Positions 1 to 9,388 of a DNA stretch of 64,000 bases are shown piece by piece. Under the pieces are notes generated by a model. That model saw only the letters and a list, made by a program, of their open reading frames with translations. It made no database searches and had not been told where the DNA came from. The stretch's first letter is position 1, and every line of letters begins with the position of its first letter. The position numbers and the translations under genes were made by a program. Source of the stretch: JAAEPI01 sp965212145 (lineage in GTDB: Bacteria; Bacteroidota; Bacteroidia; Cytophagales; Cyclobacteriaceae); NCBI GenBank assembly GCA_965212145.1, contig CBDBUY010000009.1, forward strand, positions 868,001-932,000, read 5' to 3'.

Positions 1-2784
1 GACACCATGAAAATGCTTGCGATCAGTCAGTTCGAATTGGAAACGGAAGTAGATTCTGTTGATTACCGCACAGTCAAGGTTGAATTCCCCGGATTGCAAA
101 TGTCCCTCGATGGCAATTATACTTTTAAGAATTTAGCGGCTTTTCTTCAGACTGAGTCCACCGAGATCATAGACTACTTTGCTCTGAGTGGACATCACGT
201 GGATGAGCAAGCGCCAGTCTTGGATGCGAAACTGAAAGGAGTTATCGGTGATATAAGTCCGTTTCTTGATTTCTTTTCCCCTGGACTTTCCTTAGCAGAA
301 GGGTCCAATTTTGAGATGAGTTTTGAGCAGAAGCCAGAGTCTGATGGAGTAATCAAAATGGATGTGTCGATAGATTCGATGGTTTACAATGACGACATCT
401 TCTTGAATAATTCTGTCAATTTGTTTGCATCCATGGACCCAAAATCCAATAATATTCTTGGTTCATTCATGATTAAGTCAGAGGAGCAGAGATGGAAAGC
501 AATCCCTCATTCTAAAGGTTTTGAGTTGGAAGGACTTTGGGTAAATGAGAAACTAAATCTATCTACCAGCATAAGTCAGCCTGAAACAAACACACGGGCT
601 GATTTGCAATCGGAGATTATGATTTTCCCAGACAGTATTTTATTCAGTTTTGAGCCTTCCGAAATTGTTGCCTTGGGCAGGAGCTACAGTTTTGATCCGG
701 GGAACTACATCAGATTTTCTAAGAGCGGTCTACTATTCAGGTCTTTAGATCTGGTAAGTGAAAACAGGAGGGCTTCCTTAAATGGCTTGCTTTCAGAAAC
801 TGAAAAATCTTCAGTGAGTTTCGTGGCGAGAAACATTAATCTGGATGAATTCAACACAGTGCTTAATATTCCTATGGAGGGTGTTTTGGAGGCTGATTTC
901 AGCGTTTTTAAAGTGCCGGAACATCCATTGCAGTTCAGTGGTGAATTTGGTTTAGAGGGATTCAAGTACAAGGATAATTTAATAGGGGATATCCGTGGAA
1001 GCGCAAGATATGACGTGGAAAATGAGGGCGTTGATTCTAGACTTACTGTGGCAAGAGAAAATTTTGAAACGATCACGTTGGAAGGTTACTATTTCCCTGA
1101 GAGAGACGAGCAGTTAGACTTCACCCTTCTTTTCGATCAGGCCGATTTCAAAATGCTTGAGGTGGTTACTGAAGGAAATTTGTCCAATTTAAAGGGAACG
1201 GCGAGTGGAGATTTGAAGATTAAGGGAAATTCATCTGCTCCCGAAATTTCAGGATATGTCGATTTAAAAGATATCGGTTATAAGGTTGATTACTTGCAGA
1301 CGATTTACGAAATGAACGGCCGTATTCTGCTTCAAAAAGATCTAATTACTTTAAAGAATTTCTTGTTACGAGATCCTAACGGAGACATGGCGACCTTGAA
1401 GGGTAGTATCAGTCATAAGAACTTTGGAGACATTGTTACGGATCTCCAGATCAATGCCAAAAACTTTAATTTCCTCAATACTACGGCTGTTGACAATGAC
1501 CTCTACTACGGTACTGCCAACGCCACAGGAGACATTTATGTCACCGGACCATTCTCAGACCTAGTACTGAAAGTGAGCGCAAAAACTGAAAAAGGGACAC
1601 GATTCTTTATTCCATTGTCCGATTCAGAATCTTATGAACAGGCCGAGTTCATGTCTTTCGTGAATTTGTCTGACACGACGAGAAACGAACAGGAATCAGC
1701 TCAGCAGTCCGAGGGAGGACTTGGTTTGACTGTGGATTTCGACCTGGATGTCACAACGGATGCTTACTGCGAGTTAATATTTGATATAAAAACCGGTGAC
1801 ATTATACGAGGCAGAGGAAATGGTAACCTTAAATTAAAGCTTGATAAGAATGGAAATTTTGAGCTGTTCGGCCCACTGACAATTGAAGAAGGAGGATACA
1901 ATTTCACCGTTCCTAATTTCATAAATAAGGAGTTTCAGGTGGTTCCAGGTAGTACTTTGACCTGGTATGGCGACCCATATTCTGGAACCATGAATATGAC
2001 GGCAGTATATCGGCAAAAGGCTTCTTTCGCTGACTTATCAAGTAATCCGGAGGATCAGGAAGATGGCGAATTAACACAAAAAATGCCAGTGATCGTGATG
2101 CTTGAACTAACAGGCCAGATGTTATCTCCAACTATTGATTTTGATATTCAGTTAGATGAATCTGCCGGACAGAGTCAAAAAATCACTCGATTATTAACTC
2201 AAGTTCGAGGAGACGAACAACAGTTGAAGAGACAGGTTGTGAGCCTTTTGTTTCTTAAGCGTTTTTCGCCTCTTCAAGACGGCTTTGTTGGCGGAGGCGC
2301 GGGAGGGAGCTCGATTGGCAAGAGTTTAAGTGAGTTTCTGACTAACCAAATAAGTTATCTGGCAAGTCAGATTGATGAGAATCTTGAGGTGGAAGTCGAC
2401 TTGACGAATTTGGATCAGGAAGGATTTAATACTTTCCAGCTGCGGCTGGCATATACTTTCATGGACGGACGACTAAAAGTAACCAGGGGAGGAGATTTTT
2501 CAAGCACAGCTACGAATGATAATGGGGTAGTGAGTGACATTATTGGTGACTGGTCTGTGGAATATATGCTCACAAGAGATGGGAAGTTAAGGGCAAAAAT
2601 GTTTAGTCAATCAAGTCAAATTTTGGGTGGATTAGATGGTCAGCAGGCCATGGAAACCGGGCTTAGTTTGAAATATGTCACCTCGTTCAATAAGTTTAAA
2701 GAAGTTCTGACTAGAACTAGATCAGAGGCCCTTCAAAGGAAAGAAGAGGAAGAAGAACCAACGACCGAATCCGGTTTAGAATAA
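1..2784 (+). CDS. tamB: TamB-like translocation/assembly module protein, 3' part (5' end outside window)
   Basis: The reading frame is open to the first base of the window, so the true start lies upstream. The ATG at 7 is only the first internal methionine. The visible 925+ residues are rich in alternating polar/hydrophobic beta strands (long runs such as GxxLKLKxDxxGxxELxG), as in the elongated AsmA/TamB beta-taco fold. The last ~350 residues carry the conserved TamB C-terminal domain pattern: a 'GNGNLKLK' strand, 'FELFGPLTIEEGGYNF', and the terminal 'YMLTRDGKLRAKMFSQ' barrel-insertion-like region. TamB is an inner-membrane-anchored periplasmic bridge to a BamA/TamA-type barrel, involved in outer-membrane protein or lipid delivery. 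Full-length Bacteroidota homologues are usually 1400-1700 residues, so about half is missing. A Glu-rich tail ends the protein. Family assignment is firm; exact cargo is unknown. Confidence 0.88.
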   Translation, partial: DTMKMLAISQFELETEVDSVDYRTVKVEFPGLQMSLDGNYTFKNLAAFLQTESTEIIDYFALSGHHVDEQAPVLDAKLKGVIGDISPFLDFFSPGLSLAEGSNFEMSFEQKPESDGVIKMDVSIDSMVYNDDIFLNNSVNLFASMDPKSNNILGSFMIKSEEQRWKAIPHSKGFELEGLWVNEKLNLSTSISQPETNTRADLQSEIMIFPDSILFSFEPSEIVALGRSYSFDPGNYIRFSKSGLLFRSLDLVSENRRASLNGLLSETEKSSVSFVARNINLDEFNTVLNIPMEGVLEADFSVFKVPEHPLQFSGEFGLEGFKYKDNLIGDIRGSARYDVENEGVDSRLTVARENFETITLEGYYFPERDEQLDFTLLFDQADFKMLEVVTEGNLSNLKGTASGDLKIKGNSSAPEISGYVDLKDIGYKVDYLQTIYEMNGRILLQKDLITLKNFLLRDPNGDMATLKGSISHKNFGDIVTDLQINAKNFNFLNTTAVDNDLYYGTANATGDIYVTGPFSDLVLKVSAKTEKGTRFFIPLSDSESYEQAEFMSFVNLSDTTRNEQESAQQSEGGLGLTVDFDLDVTTDAYCELIFDIKTGDIIRGRGNGNLKLKLDKNGNFELFGPLTIEEGGYNFTVPNFINKEFQVVPGSTLTWYGDPYSGTMNMTAVYRQKASFADLSSNPEDQEDGELTQKMPVIVMLELTGQMLSPTIDFDIQLDESAGQSQKITRLLTQVRGDEQQLKRQVVSLLFLKRFSPLQDGFVGGGAGGSSIGKSLSEFLTNQISYLASQIDENLEVEVDLTNLDQEGFNTFQLRLAYTFMDGRLKVTRGGDFSSTATNDNGVVSDIIGDWSVEYMLTRDGKLRAKMFSQSSQILGGLDGQQAMETGLSLKYVTSFNKFKEVLTRTRSEALQRKEEEEEPTTESGLE

Positions 2785-2831
2785 GATTTTTTCTTATTTT
2801 ACATTCATCCTTCTACACAACCTCAATTACA

Positions 2832-3230
2832 ATGGACTACAGAAAATTTGCAAAAAAATATGCGACGGAGATCGACGGAGATTTCAGAGAGTATGACGAC
2901 CAACAGAGTGTCATTGTTATCAAATTGTCAGATGATCGTTTTCAGGCAGTTCAAGGCAGAGTTTTCATGCACGAGAAGTATGGTCGTGAGGTCATTCAAT
3001 TGAAGTCCACTGTCTGTAAAAGCGATGAACAAATCGATTTCCGTGCTATGTTGGCAGCAAGTGCTGATTATGTTCATTCCAAGTTTGTTATTGAAGACGG
3101 CTTTGTCAGAGTCGAAGCTTCCAATTTCATGGAGCGTATCAATGAATCAAGAATCAAGGAGATGATTCAGGAAGCAGGAAACCTTGCTGACGAATGGGAA
3201 TTCAAAATTACTGGTAAGGATATTTTCTAA
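2832..3230 (+). CDS. Conserved hypothetical protein, 132 aa
   Basis: Small acidic cytoplasmic protein with no signal peptide or membrane segment. The pattern of two beta-rich halves (IVIKLSDDRFQAVQGRVF; FVRVEASNF) followed by a long C-terminal helix resembles the YbjN / secretion-chaperone-like fold, but this is a resemblance judged by eye, not a recognised family. It lies 47 bases after the TamB-like gene on the same strand and just upstream of rnpB, so it may be co-transcribed with tamB. Function unknown. Confidence 0.75.
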   Translation: MDYRKFAKKYATEIDGDFREYDDQQSVIVIKLSDDRFQAVQGRVFMHEKYGREVIQLKSTVCKSDEQIDFRAMLAASADYVHSKFVIEDGFVRVEASNFMERINESRIKEMIQEAGNLADEWEFKITGKDIF

Positions 3231-3242
3231 ACTAAATTCGCG

Positions 3243-3596
3243 TTGCAGGTTCGCTTATCGCTCCTACGGTTTCGTATGAGAGAGGAAAGTCCGGGCAACA
3301 TAGAGTACCACACTTCCTAATAAGAAGCGATCGGTTTTTAATTGGTCGAGAAAGTGCCACAGAAAATATACCGCTCTGATTTTGTCAGGGTAAGGGTGAA
3401 ATGGTGAGGTAAGAGCTCACCGCGTTTCGAGTGATCGAAATGGCAGGGTAAACCTTGTGGGTTGAAAGGTCAAATAGGTTCTGTGTTTGAGGGTAGCTCG
3501 CCCGAATAGAATTGGGTAGACCGCTTGACTCGAGCATTTGCTTGAGCTAGATAAATGATAAGCTAATACAGAACCCGGCTTATGAGCCTGCATTTT
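3243..3596 (+). ncRNA. rnpB: RNase P RNA (rnpB), bacterial A type
   Basis: The catalytic RNA of ribonuclease P, which removes 5' leaders from tRNA precursors. The conserved 5' signature GAGGAAAGTCCGGGC is at 3282-3296 and its P4 partner ACAGAACCCGGCTTA is at about 3568-3582. The 5' TGCAGG (about 3244-3249) can pair with 3' CCTGCA (3587-3592), closing helix P1 and fixing the ends. The internal AGGGTGAAATGGTGAGGTAAGAG stretch (about 3392-3415) matches the universal P10-P12 region. Length about 350 nt is normal. A short T run (3593-3597) after P1 may serve as terminator. Ends are accurate to a few bases. Confidence 0.95.
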
Positions 3597-3611
3597 TAAT
3601 ATTAATAAACT

Positions 3612-4769
3612 ATGGCAAAGATTTTAATCGTAGATGACGAGCAATCCATCAGGGAGACACTTGCTGAAATTTTGGAATACGAGAAGTACGAGATCGAGCA
3701 AGCTCCTGATGGCAAGGAAGCACTGGCCTTGATCAATAAAATGGATTTTGATGCGGTACTTTGTGATATCAAAATGCCGAAAATGGATGGGATAGAATTG
3801 CTCGATAAAGTGATGGGTGAGGGGAGTACGATTCCATTCATCATGATTTCAGCACATGGTACTATTGAGACAGCCGTTGACGCCACCAAGAAGGGAGCTT
3901 TTGATTTCATTCAAAAACCGCCCGATTTAAATAGACTTTTGATAACACTAAGGAATGCTCTGGATAAGAAAGAGCTAGTCACGGAAACGAAAAAACTCAG
4001 GAAGAAGGTCAAAAAAGCCTTTGACATAATCGGTGAATCCAATGGCATCATGGAAATAAAGGAGACGATCGAGAAAGTAGCTCCAACTGAGGCGAGAGTT
4101 CTTGTGATGGGAGAAAATGGAACTGGCAAAGAGCTTGTTGCCCGCTGGATTCATGAAAAAAGCGAACGTAGTGATGGTGACTGGGTTGAGGTAAACTGTG
4201 CTGCCATTCCTTCAGAATTAATAGAGAGCGAATTATTTGGGCACGAGAAAGGCTCATTTACTTCGGCTCATAAGCAACGCATAGGGAAATTCGAACAAGC
4301 CAATGGCGGTACACTTTTCTTAGATGAAATCGGGGACATGAGTCTTTCAGCTCAAGCAAAAGTGCTTAGAGCGCTTCAAGAGAATCAAATCACAAGAGTA
4401 GGTGGTGACAAGTCGATCAAAGTGAACGTGCGAGTGGTCGCTGCTACGAATAAGGACCTTAAAAAGGAAATAGAGGAAGGAAACTTTCGGGAAGACTTAT
4501 ATCACCGAATTAGCGTTGTAGTACTTCGTGTTCCTGCACTCAGAGAAAGAAAAGAAGACATCTCCCTTTTAACTGAGTATTTTCTAAATCAAATAGCTGA
4601 AGAATATGGGAGTACTCCTAAGAAATTAGCAAAAGAGGCCCTCAAAAGGCTAACAAACTTACCCTGGACAGGAAATATTAGGGAATTAAGGAATGTGATG
4701 GAGAGGCTGGTCATCATGTCTGGAGATGAAATTACTCCAGATGATGTCAAGAAATATGTAGAATCTTGA
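3612..4769 (+). CDS. NtrC-like response regulator: receiver + AAA+ sigma-54 activator domain, no HTH
   Basis: Residues 1-120 form a CheY-like receiver with acidic pair D8-D9, phospho-acceptor D52 (CDIKMPKMDG) and a KPP lysine. Residues ~140-375 are a sigma-54-interaction AAA+ domain with Walker A GENGTGKE, Walker B TLFLDEIG, an NxxFREDLYHRI sensor region and an LPWTGNIRELRN C-terminal subdomain. The sigma-54-contact loop reads GSFTSA (214-219) instead of GAFTGA. The protein stops at 385 residues, right after the AAA+ helical bundle, so the usual Fis-type helix-turn-helix is missing. The stop is clean and no HTH-like reading frame follows. It presumably activates sigma-54 polymerase from solution, or acts through a partner. 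It begins 16 bases after rnpB. No histidine kinase gene is adjacent. Known DNA-binding-free relatives exist (FlgR/CtcC type), so this form is probably functional. Confidence 0.93.
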   Translation: MAKILIVDDEQSIRETLAEILEYEKYEIEQAPDGKEALALINKMDFDAVLCDIKMPKMDGIELLDKVMGEGSTIPFIMISAHGTIETAVDATKKGAFDFIQKPPDLNRLLITLRNALDKKELVTETKKLRKKVKKAFDIIGESNGIMEIKETIEKVAPTEARVLVMGENGTGKELVARWIHEKSERSDGDWVEVNCAAIPSELIESELFGHEKGSFTSAHKQRIGKFEQANGGTLFLDEIGDMSLSAQAKVLRALQENQITRVGGDKSIKVNVRVVAATNKDLKKEIEEGNFREDLYHRISVVVLRVPALRERKEDISLLTEYFLNQIAEEYGSTPKKLAKEALKRLTNLPWTGNIRELRNVMERLVIMSGDEITPDDVKKYVES

Positions 4770-4771
4770 GC

Positions 4772-4891
4772 TTAAACGTTTTGATCAGACGACTGCTCAG
4801 TGGAGTCAGTCTCTGCGTAGGTAGGGCAGGTTCTTTGAGTGCAAGCTGCCAGTCCAAGTACTACTATTGCGATTACTGCTAATTTTTTCAT
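4772..4891 (-). CDS. Small lipoprotein, 39 aa
   Basis: An unlisted short frame on the minus strand. It begins MKKLAVIAIVVLGLAAC, a textbook type II signal peptide with lipobox LAAC and acylation Cys at residue 17, and continues with a Cys-containing, Glu/Ser-rich tail of 22 residues. A well-formed Bacteroidota promoter lies 41 bases upstream (-7 TACTTTTG at 4932-4939 minus, -33 TTTG 23 bases further). It is convergent with the NtrC-like gene, with stops only 2 bases apart. Tiny lipoproteins of this layout are common in Bacteroidota. Role unknown. Confidence rests on the lipobox plus the promoter. Confidence 0.72.
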   Translation of the reverse strand: MKKLAVIAIVVLGLAACTQRTCPTYAETDSTEQSSDQNV

Positions 4892-4931
4892 AACACGGGT
4901 TAAATTCTACGCCCTTTTCATCAGGTCAATT

Positions 4932-4966
4932 CAAAAGTAGGTTTTCCTTTTGTTCTTTACAACAAA
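4932..4966 (-). promoter_or_regulatory. Bacteroidota-type promoter for the 39-aa lipoprotein
   Basis: Read on the minus strand: -33 TTTG (4963-4966), 23-base spacer, -7 TACTTTTG (4932-4939), matching TTTG-N17-23-TAnnTTTG. It lies 41 bases before the start codon at 4891. Confidence 0.55.
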
Positions 4967-4996
4967 TATTTTGAGTATTTATTACCCACTGAGACC

Positions 4997-5953
4997 TCAA
5001 ATCAACAAACTGCAGCCCCGAACGTCACTATTATCCATTCTTCCAAGCACTTCGAATTTCCCATTCTGATGTATTCTTCCTAGGTCTTTGGTCTCAATAA
5101 AACAACAAGAATCCACGTTTGCTAGGTCTATAATATTGAGGGCTCCTGAGCCTTTTGAATGAATGGCAAAGGGATCATTTAGGTCTCTAATCAAGCTTTT
5201 TGACCATGGTGGCCATTCCAGCATCCCATTTTGACCATAGGCCTGACTGAGGAGTTCTGTCATTCCGTATTCTGTGTAAATATTTGATGACATCAGCGAT
5301 AGGTTTTCATGTAATTCGGATCTAGTAATTTCCTTTTTACGCCCTTTCATTCCACCGGTTTCAATTAAAATGGGAATATTTAATGGCTCATTTAACTTGA
5401 TGGCTAGGTCAAGCAAAGCATAAGTGACCCCAATTAGAATTATTTTGGCTGATCCCTGAGTCATTTTGGAAGAAATCTCGTGCACTTTGACATAACCTGA
5501 GTTCTTATCTCCGATTTGCATAAGATTGTCAACCATGTAAATGAGCGAAGAATCTCCTTGTTCAAGATAGGACGGAAGTAGAGCAATAAGTTGATTTTTA
5601 CTCATTTCACCAAAATGGGAGCTAAATATTCGTTGGCTTATTTGATTATAAAAGTTCAGGTCTTTTATGTGGTGAGCACTTCTTCCTTGTGTTCCAGTCC
5701 CACTACTCAGGAAAATTTTCTCAGTCTCCCAATTGCCTGATTTTACTTCATGTAACTTAAAAAAATCAATCGGTAGAAAAGGTATATCCTCAATTCTTTG
5801 AATTGAGGCGGGTTTGACAATTATTTTTTGGAGATAGGACTTGTATAATGGATTCGTCTGGGATTGATATTCGAATATCTCAAGTGCAGTATCGTTAAAG
5901 TCTTGTGGAGCAAGATCAAATATCCTTTCTTTGAACTTATCAACAGAGCTCAT
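4997..5953 (-). CDS. LuxE-family acyl-protein synthetase / acyltransferase
   Basis: 318 residues with the LuxE/phenylacetate-CoA-ligase-like adenylating fold: the SSGTGTQGRSAHH loop (~92-104) is the nucleotide-binding Ser/Thr/Gly motif and IYTEYGMTELLSQAYG (~215-230) is the second conserved adenylate-forming motif. LuxE proteins activate fatty acids as acyl-AMP and pass them to a partner. Bacteroidota homologues are usually annotated just as acyl transferase and are not linked to bioluminescence. No luxC/luxD genes are present, so the substrate is unknown. It is transcribed divergently from the following lipoprotein gene, with 42 bases between starts. Confidence 0.8.
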   Translation of the reverse strand: MSSVDKFKERIFDLAPQDFNDTALEIFEYQSQTNPLYKSYLQKIIVKPASIQRIEDIPFLPIDFFKLHEVKSGNWETEKIFLSSGTGTQGRSAHHIKDLNFYNQISQRIFSSHFGEMSKNQLIALLPSYLEQGDSSLIYMVDNLMQIGDKNSGYVKVHEISSKMTQGSAKIILIGVTYALLDLAIKLNEPLNIPILIETGGMKGRKKEITRSELHENLSLMSSNIYTEYGMTELLSQAYGQNGMLEWPPWSKSLIRDLNDPFAIHSKGSGALNIIDLANVDSCCFIETKDLGRIHQNGKFEVLGRMDNSDVRGCSLLI

Positions 5954-5995
5954 ATGTTAAGTAAGGGACTTGAATTCCATTCTTGTATTAGGATC

Positions 5996-6940
5996 ATGCG
6001 GACGAGCTTTAGTCTTTGTTTATTAATTGTATTTTCAAGTTGCTTTAGACCACCAGAATTCCCGAACGAACCTGAAATAGCATTGGAGAGGTTAAGGTTG
6101 ACTGATGATGCGAAGTTACTACTCACTTTTAAAGTCCGAGATGGTGACGGGGATATTGGATTAAATAATGAGGCGGAATATAATGAAGGCCAATTTCCCC
6201 AGGATTTCCAAGCTCCATATCACCAGAATTATTGGGTTTTAGATGGAAATGATCAAGTTGTCACTTTTAGTGGAGAGAATTCACAGCCACCGTATAAGCG
6301 AGTGCCTGTTGCAAGATATTTAGAACCGGTTTGCCTGATAAAGACTAATGTAAGTTCACCGCCTAGCTGTCGATATATAGATTCAGGAGTATTTGGTTAC
6401 TTAGATTATTTGCCATTCTATGGCGAAGCGGGTGACGAAGAATTTTTTACAGAGACGGATCCTAGACCTTCAGAATTTGATTGTGAGTTTTACGAAATCG
6501 TTCCTATTTATGGAATTGTCTCTGACACTTTCAATATTGAAGGTGAGCAGGGACAACAAATTACCCAATCAATAGAAAGGCTAGGTGCAGATACAGTTAT
6601 GGTATTGAGGAATCCTTTCTATTATAATCTTCACATTGAAATCGAAATAAAGGAAGGAAATGATTACATCCCTATTAGAGAGTTCTATGATGTGATTGAA
6701 GAATGTGATCCAATTTACACGAGCAGATTCCCAGTATTTGATGACTCAGATTTCGGTCGACCATTGGATGGCAGTGTTGAGTACCAAATATCCTCAGAAA
6801 CCTTCACTAATGGTCCAATTTTACAGGAGACCATTCGGTTTAGATTCTTCATCTATGACCGTGCCTTAAATAAGAGTAATGAAGTGATAACTCCGGATTT
6901 TAATATTTTGGATTTAAGGTCGGGAGATCTCGAAGGTTAA
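5996..6940 (+). CDS. Bacteroidota lipoprotein, function unknown
   Basis: I chose the ATG at 5996, although the frame is open further upstream, because it gives MRTSFSLCLLIVFSSC, a lipoprotein signal with lipobox FSSC. The upstream extension would overlap the divergent LuxE-like gene. The mature protein (~300 residues) contains a DGDGDIG motif near residue 50, several Cys residues, and beta-rich segments. Such DGDGDIG lipoproteins are widespread in Bacteroidota, but no enzymatic role is known to me. The stop overlaps by 4 bases the stop of the convergent E1 gene. Confidence 0.78.
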   Translation: MRTSFSLCLLIVFSSCFRPPEFPNEPEIALERLRLTDDAKLLLTFKVRDGDGDIGLNNEAEYNEGQFPQDFQAPYHQNYWVLDGNDQVVTFSGENSQPPYKRVPVARYLEPVCLIKTNVSSPPSCRYIDSGVFGYLDYLPFYGEAGDEEFFTETDPRPSEFDCEFYEIVPIYGIVSDTFNIEGEQGQQITQSIERLGADTVMVLRNPFYYNLHIEIEIKEGNDYIPIREFYDVIEECDPIYTSRFPVFDDSDFGRPLDGSVEYQISSETFTNGPILQETIRFRFFIYDRALNKSNEVITPDFNILDLRSGDLEG

Positions 6941-9321
6941 AATCGATTAGGGTCACTTTCCTTCATGATTTTCATGACCCGTTCGAAGATGTCTTCTTCA
7001 TTTGGTTTAGAGAAATAATCTCCGTCAGTGCCGTATGCAGGTCGGTGATCCTTGCCACAGATCGTCATTGGTTTGGAGTCCAAGTGGAAATAACCACCTT
7101 GTTTTTCAAGAATTTGCTGCAACATAAATCCCGTGGCTCCACCCTCAACATCTTCATCCGTGACCACCAGTCTGTTCGTTTTTTTCAATGACTCCACTAT
7201 TACTCCGGTACGATCAAATGGTAACAATGTCTGCACATCAATGACTTCAACATCAACTCCATATTCGGCGAGCTGGTTTGCACCCTCCATAACGATTCTA
7301 CACATTGAACCATAAGTGACAATGGTAATGTCCGATCCCTCCCGAAGGATTTCAGGAACCCCAAGTGGCACAGTGAAATCGGAAAGATTATCAGGAATTT
7401 GTTCCTTCAGTCTATAGCCATTTAGTGATTCTATCACAATGGCTGGGTCATCACCTTGCATTAATGTATTATAGAACCCTGCTGCTTGTGTCATGTTCCT
7501 TGGAGAAAGCACGTACATTCCTCTAAGCGAATTCAAAATCATGCCCATGGGTGAGCCTGAGTGCCATACTCCCTCTAATCTGTGTCCTCGGGTTCGTACG
7601 ATAAGTGGAGCTTTTTGTCCTCCAAACGTTCGGTAGTGTAAGGTGGCCAGGTCATCTGACAAAGTCTGAATGGCATAAAGTAAATAATCCAAATACTGTA
7701 TTTCCACCAATGGTCTTAGCCCTCTCATGGCCGCTCCGATTCCCTGACCAACAATGGTAGTTTCCCTGATTCCAGTATCAGTGACTCTATTAAGGCCGTA
7801 TTTTTCCTGAAGTCCGGCAAAGCCCTGATTAACATCTCCAATTTTCCCAACGTCCTCACCAATGGCGAAAAATTCTGGTCGACTCTCCAATAAATTATCG
7901 AAACAAGCTCGCAAAACTTCACGGCCGTCGACTGTTGGGGAATTCTCTGAATAAACGGGGGCAATGGCCTCCACATTCAGGGTGCTCCTCGAAGAGTCGT
8001 CGTATAACCTAGAGCTGTACTCGATCTGGTGCTTTTGATTGATTGAATCGAGCCATTCTTTTATGTCTGTAAAATCATCAGAGTTGTCCCGTCCCAAAGC
8101 TCTAAGCGAATGCCTAACTGCTTTCATGACATCAGCTTTTAGCGGATTTGTGCTGGACTTCAATCCTTTGACAATGCCTTGAACTTTTGGATGATCGATT
8201 TTCTCTAAATGTCCAATGGCAACATCAATGTCCTTTTTTATCTGTGCCAGATATTCCTTCCAACTCGCGCTCCTAGCTTCTTTAGCTTTCTTTTTGGAAT
8301 TGTCCTCAATTGTGGATAGCTCTTCTTCGCTTGCTATTCCTTCATGTTGTATCCACTCTTTCATCTTTAGAACACAGTCGTGCTCTTGCTCCCACTGAAG
8401 CCTTTCTTTTGATTTGTATCTCTCGTGTGACCCGGAGGTCGAGTGACCCTGTGGCTGGGTGAGTTCTGTCACATGTACCAGACAAGGGACATGCTCCTCT
8501 CGGGCTATCTTCGCAGCGGCTTCATAGGTTCTGACTAATTCGACATAGTCCCATCCTTTGACTACAAAAATTTCATAACCTGGTTCTTTGCTGTTTCGCT
8601 GAAGACCTGCCAGGAGTTTTGAGATGCTTCGCTTGGTTGTGTGATAGCCTTGAGGGACTGAAATTCCATACCCATCATCCCACACGGACATGACCACTGG
8701 CAATTGCAGAACACCAATAGCATTAATGGCTTCAAAGAAATGTCCCTCAGAGGTTGAGGCGTTTCCAATTGTTCCAAAAACAACCTCATTTCCACTTATG
8801 GAAAAGTTTTTAAAGTCTTCCAGTTCAGGATTCTCACGATACAACTTGGAGGCATAGGCTAGTCCGACCAGGCGTGGCATCTGACCAGCCGTGCACGAGA
8901 TATCAGCGCTTGAATTTTTTTGATTGACCTGAGACAGCCATTCACCATTCTCGTCAATCCACCTAGTCGCAAAGTGACCATTCATCATTCTTCCAGCTGA
9001 AGCTGGTTCTGCTTCTACATCAGTATGAGCATATAATTGAGCGAAAAATTCTCTGGAGCTATGCTGACCAATGGCCATCATAAACGTCTGATCTCTGTAA
9101 TACCCGGACCTCCAATCGCCATCTCTGAATGCATGAGCCATGGCTAACTGAGGTATCTCTTTACCGTCACCGAAAATGCCAAATTTTGCCTTCCCCATAA
9201 ACACCTCTTTTCGGCCAATGATACTTATCTCCCTGCTCTCAGTTGCTAGAGAATAATCCTGCAAGATCTGTGCTTTGGTGAGTGAAAATTGATCGGTTGT
9301 ATTCAGTGAATCTACTCGCAT
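6937..9321 (-). CDS. 2-oxoacid dehydrogenase E1, alpha and beta subunits fused
   Basis: 794 residues combining the two E1 subunits. The N-terminal ~370 residues are the thiamine-diphosphate alpha part (ARMMNGHFATRW; the TPP-binding stretch reads GTIGNASTSEGHFFEAINA and DDGYGISVP, rather than GDG...NN). After a helical linker (~370-460) comes the beta part: AIGEDVGKIGDVNQG, DTGIRETTIVGQGIGAAMRG, QYLDYLLYAIQ, and a transketolase C-terminal domain ending near EDIFERVMKIM. The complex decarboxylates pyruvate or, more likely, branched-chain 2-oxoacids and passes the acyl group to lipoyl-E2. No E2/E3 genes are adjacent. Fused E1 proteins of this size are typical of Bacteroidota. A candidate promoter lies 35 bases upstream on the minus strand. 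Confidence 0.93.
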   Translation of the reverse strand: MRVDSLNTTDQFSLTKAQILQDYSLATESREISIIGRKEVFMGKAKFGIFGDGKEIPQLAMAHAFRDGDWRSGYYRDQTFMMAIGQHSSREFFAQLYAHTDVEAEPASAGRMMNGHFATRWIDENGEWLSQVNQKNSSADISCTAGQMPRLVGLAYASKLYRENPELEDFKNFSISGNEVVFGTIGNASTSEGHFFEAINAIGVLQLPVVMSVWDDGYGISVPQGYHTTKRSISKLLAGLQRNSKEPGYEIFVVKGWDYVELVRTYEAAAKIAREEHVPCLVHVTELTQPQGHSTSGSHERYKSKERLQWEQEHDCVLKMKEWIQHEGIASEEELSTIEDNSKKKAKEARSASWKEYLAQIKKDIDVAIGHLEKIDHPKVQGIVKGLKSSTNPLKADVMKAVRHSLRALGRDNSDDFTDIKEWLDSINQKHQIEYSSRLYDDSSRSTLNVEAIAPVYSENSPTVDGREVLRACFDNLLESRPEFFAIGEDVGKIGDVNQGFAGLQEKYGLNRVTDTGIRETTIVGQGIGAAMRGLRPLVEIQYLDYLLYAIQTLSDDLATLHYRTFGGQKAPLIVRTRGHRLEGVWHSGSPMGMILNSLRGMYVLSPRNMTQAAGFYNTLMQGDDPAIVIESLNGYRLKEQIPDNLSDFTVPLGVPEILREGSDITIVTYGSMCRIVMEGANQLAEYGVDVEVIDVQTLLPFDRTGVIVESLKKTNRLVVTDEDVEGGATGFMLQQILEKQGGYFHLDSKPMTICGKDHRPAYGTDGDYFSKPNEEDIFERVMKIMKESDPNRF

Positions 9322-9355
9322 TATAATTTGAACGTGTTTAGTGCGGGGGAATGTT

Positions 9356-9388
9356 CAAATATAATCAAAAAAGACCTCATTTTCTCAA
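9356..9388 (-). promoter_or_regulatory. Promoter for the fused E1 gene
   Basis: On the minus strand, -7 TATATTTG (9356-9363) is preceded after 22 bases by TTG (9386-9388), fitting the TTG-N17-23-TAnnTTTG pattern. The start codon follows 35 bases downstream. Confidence 0.5.
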
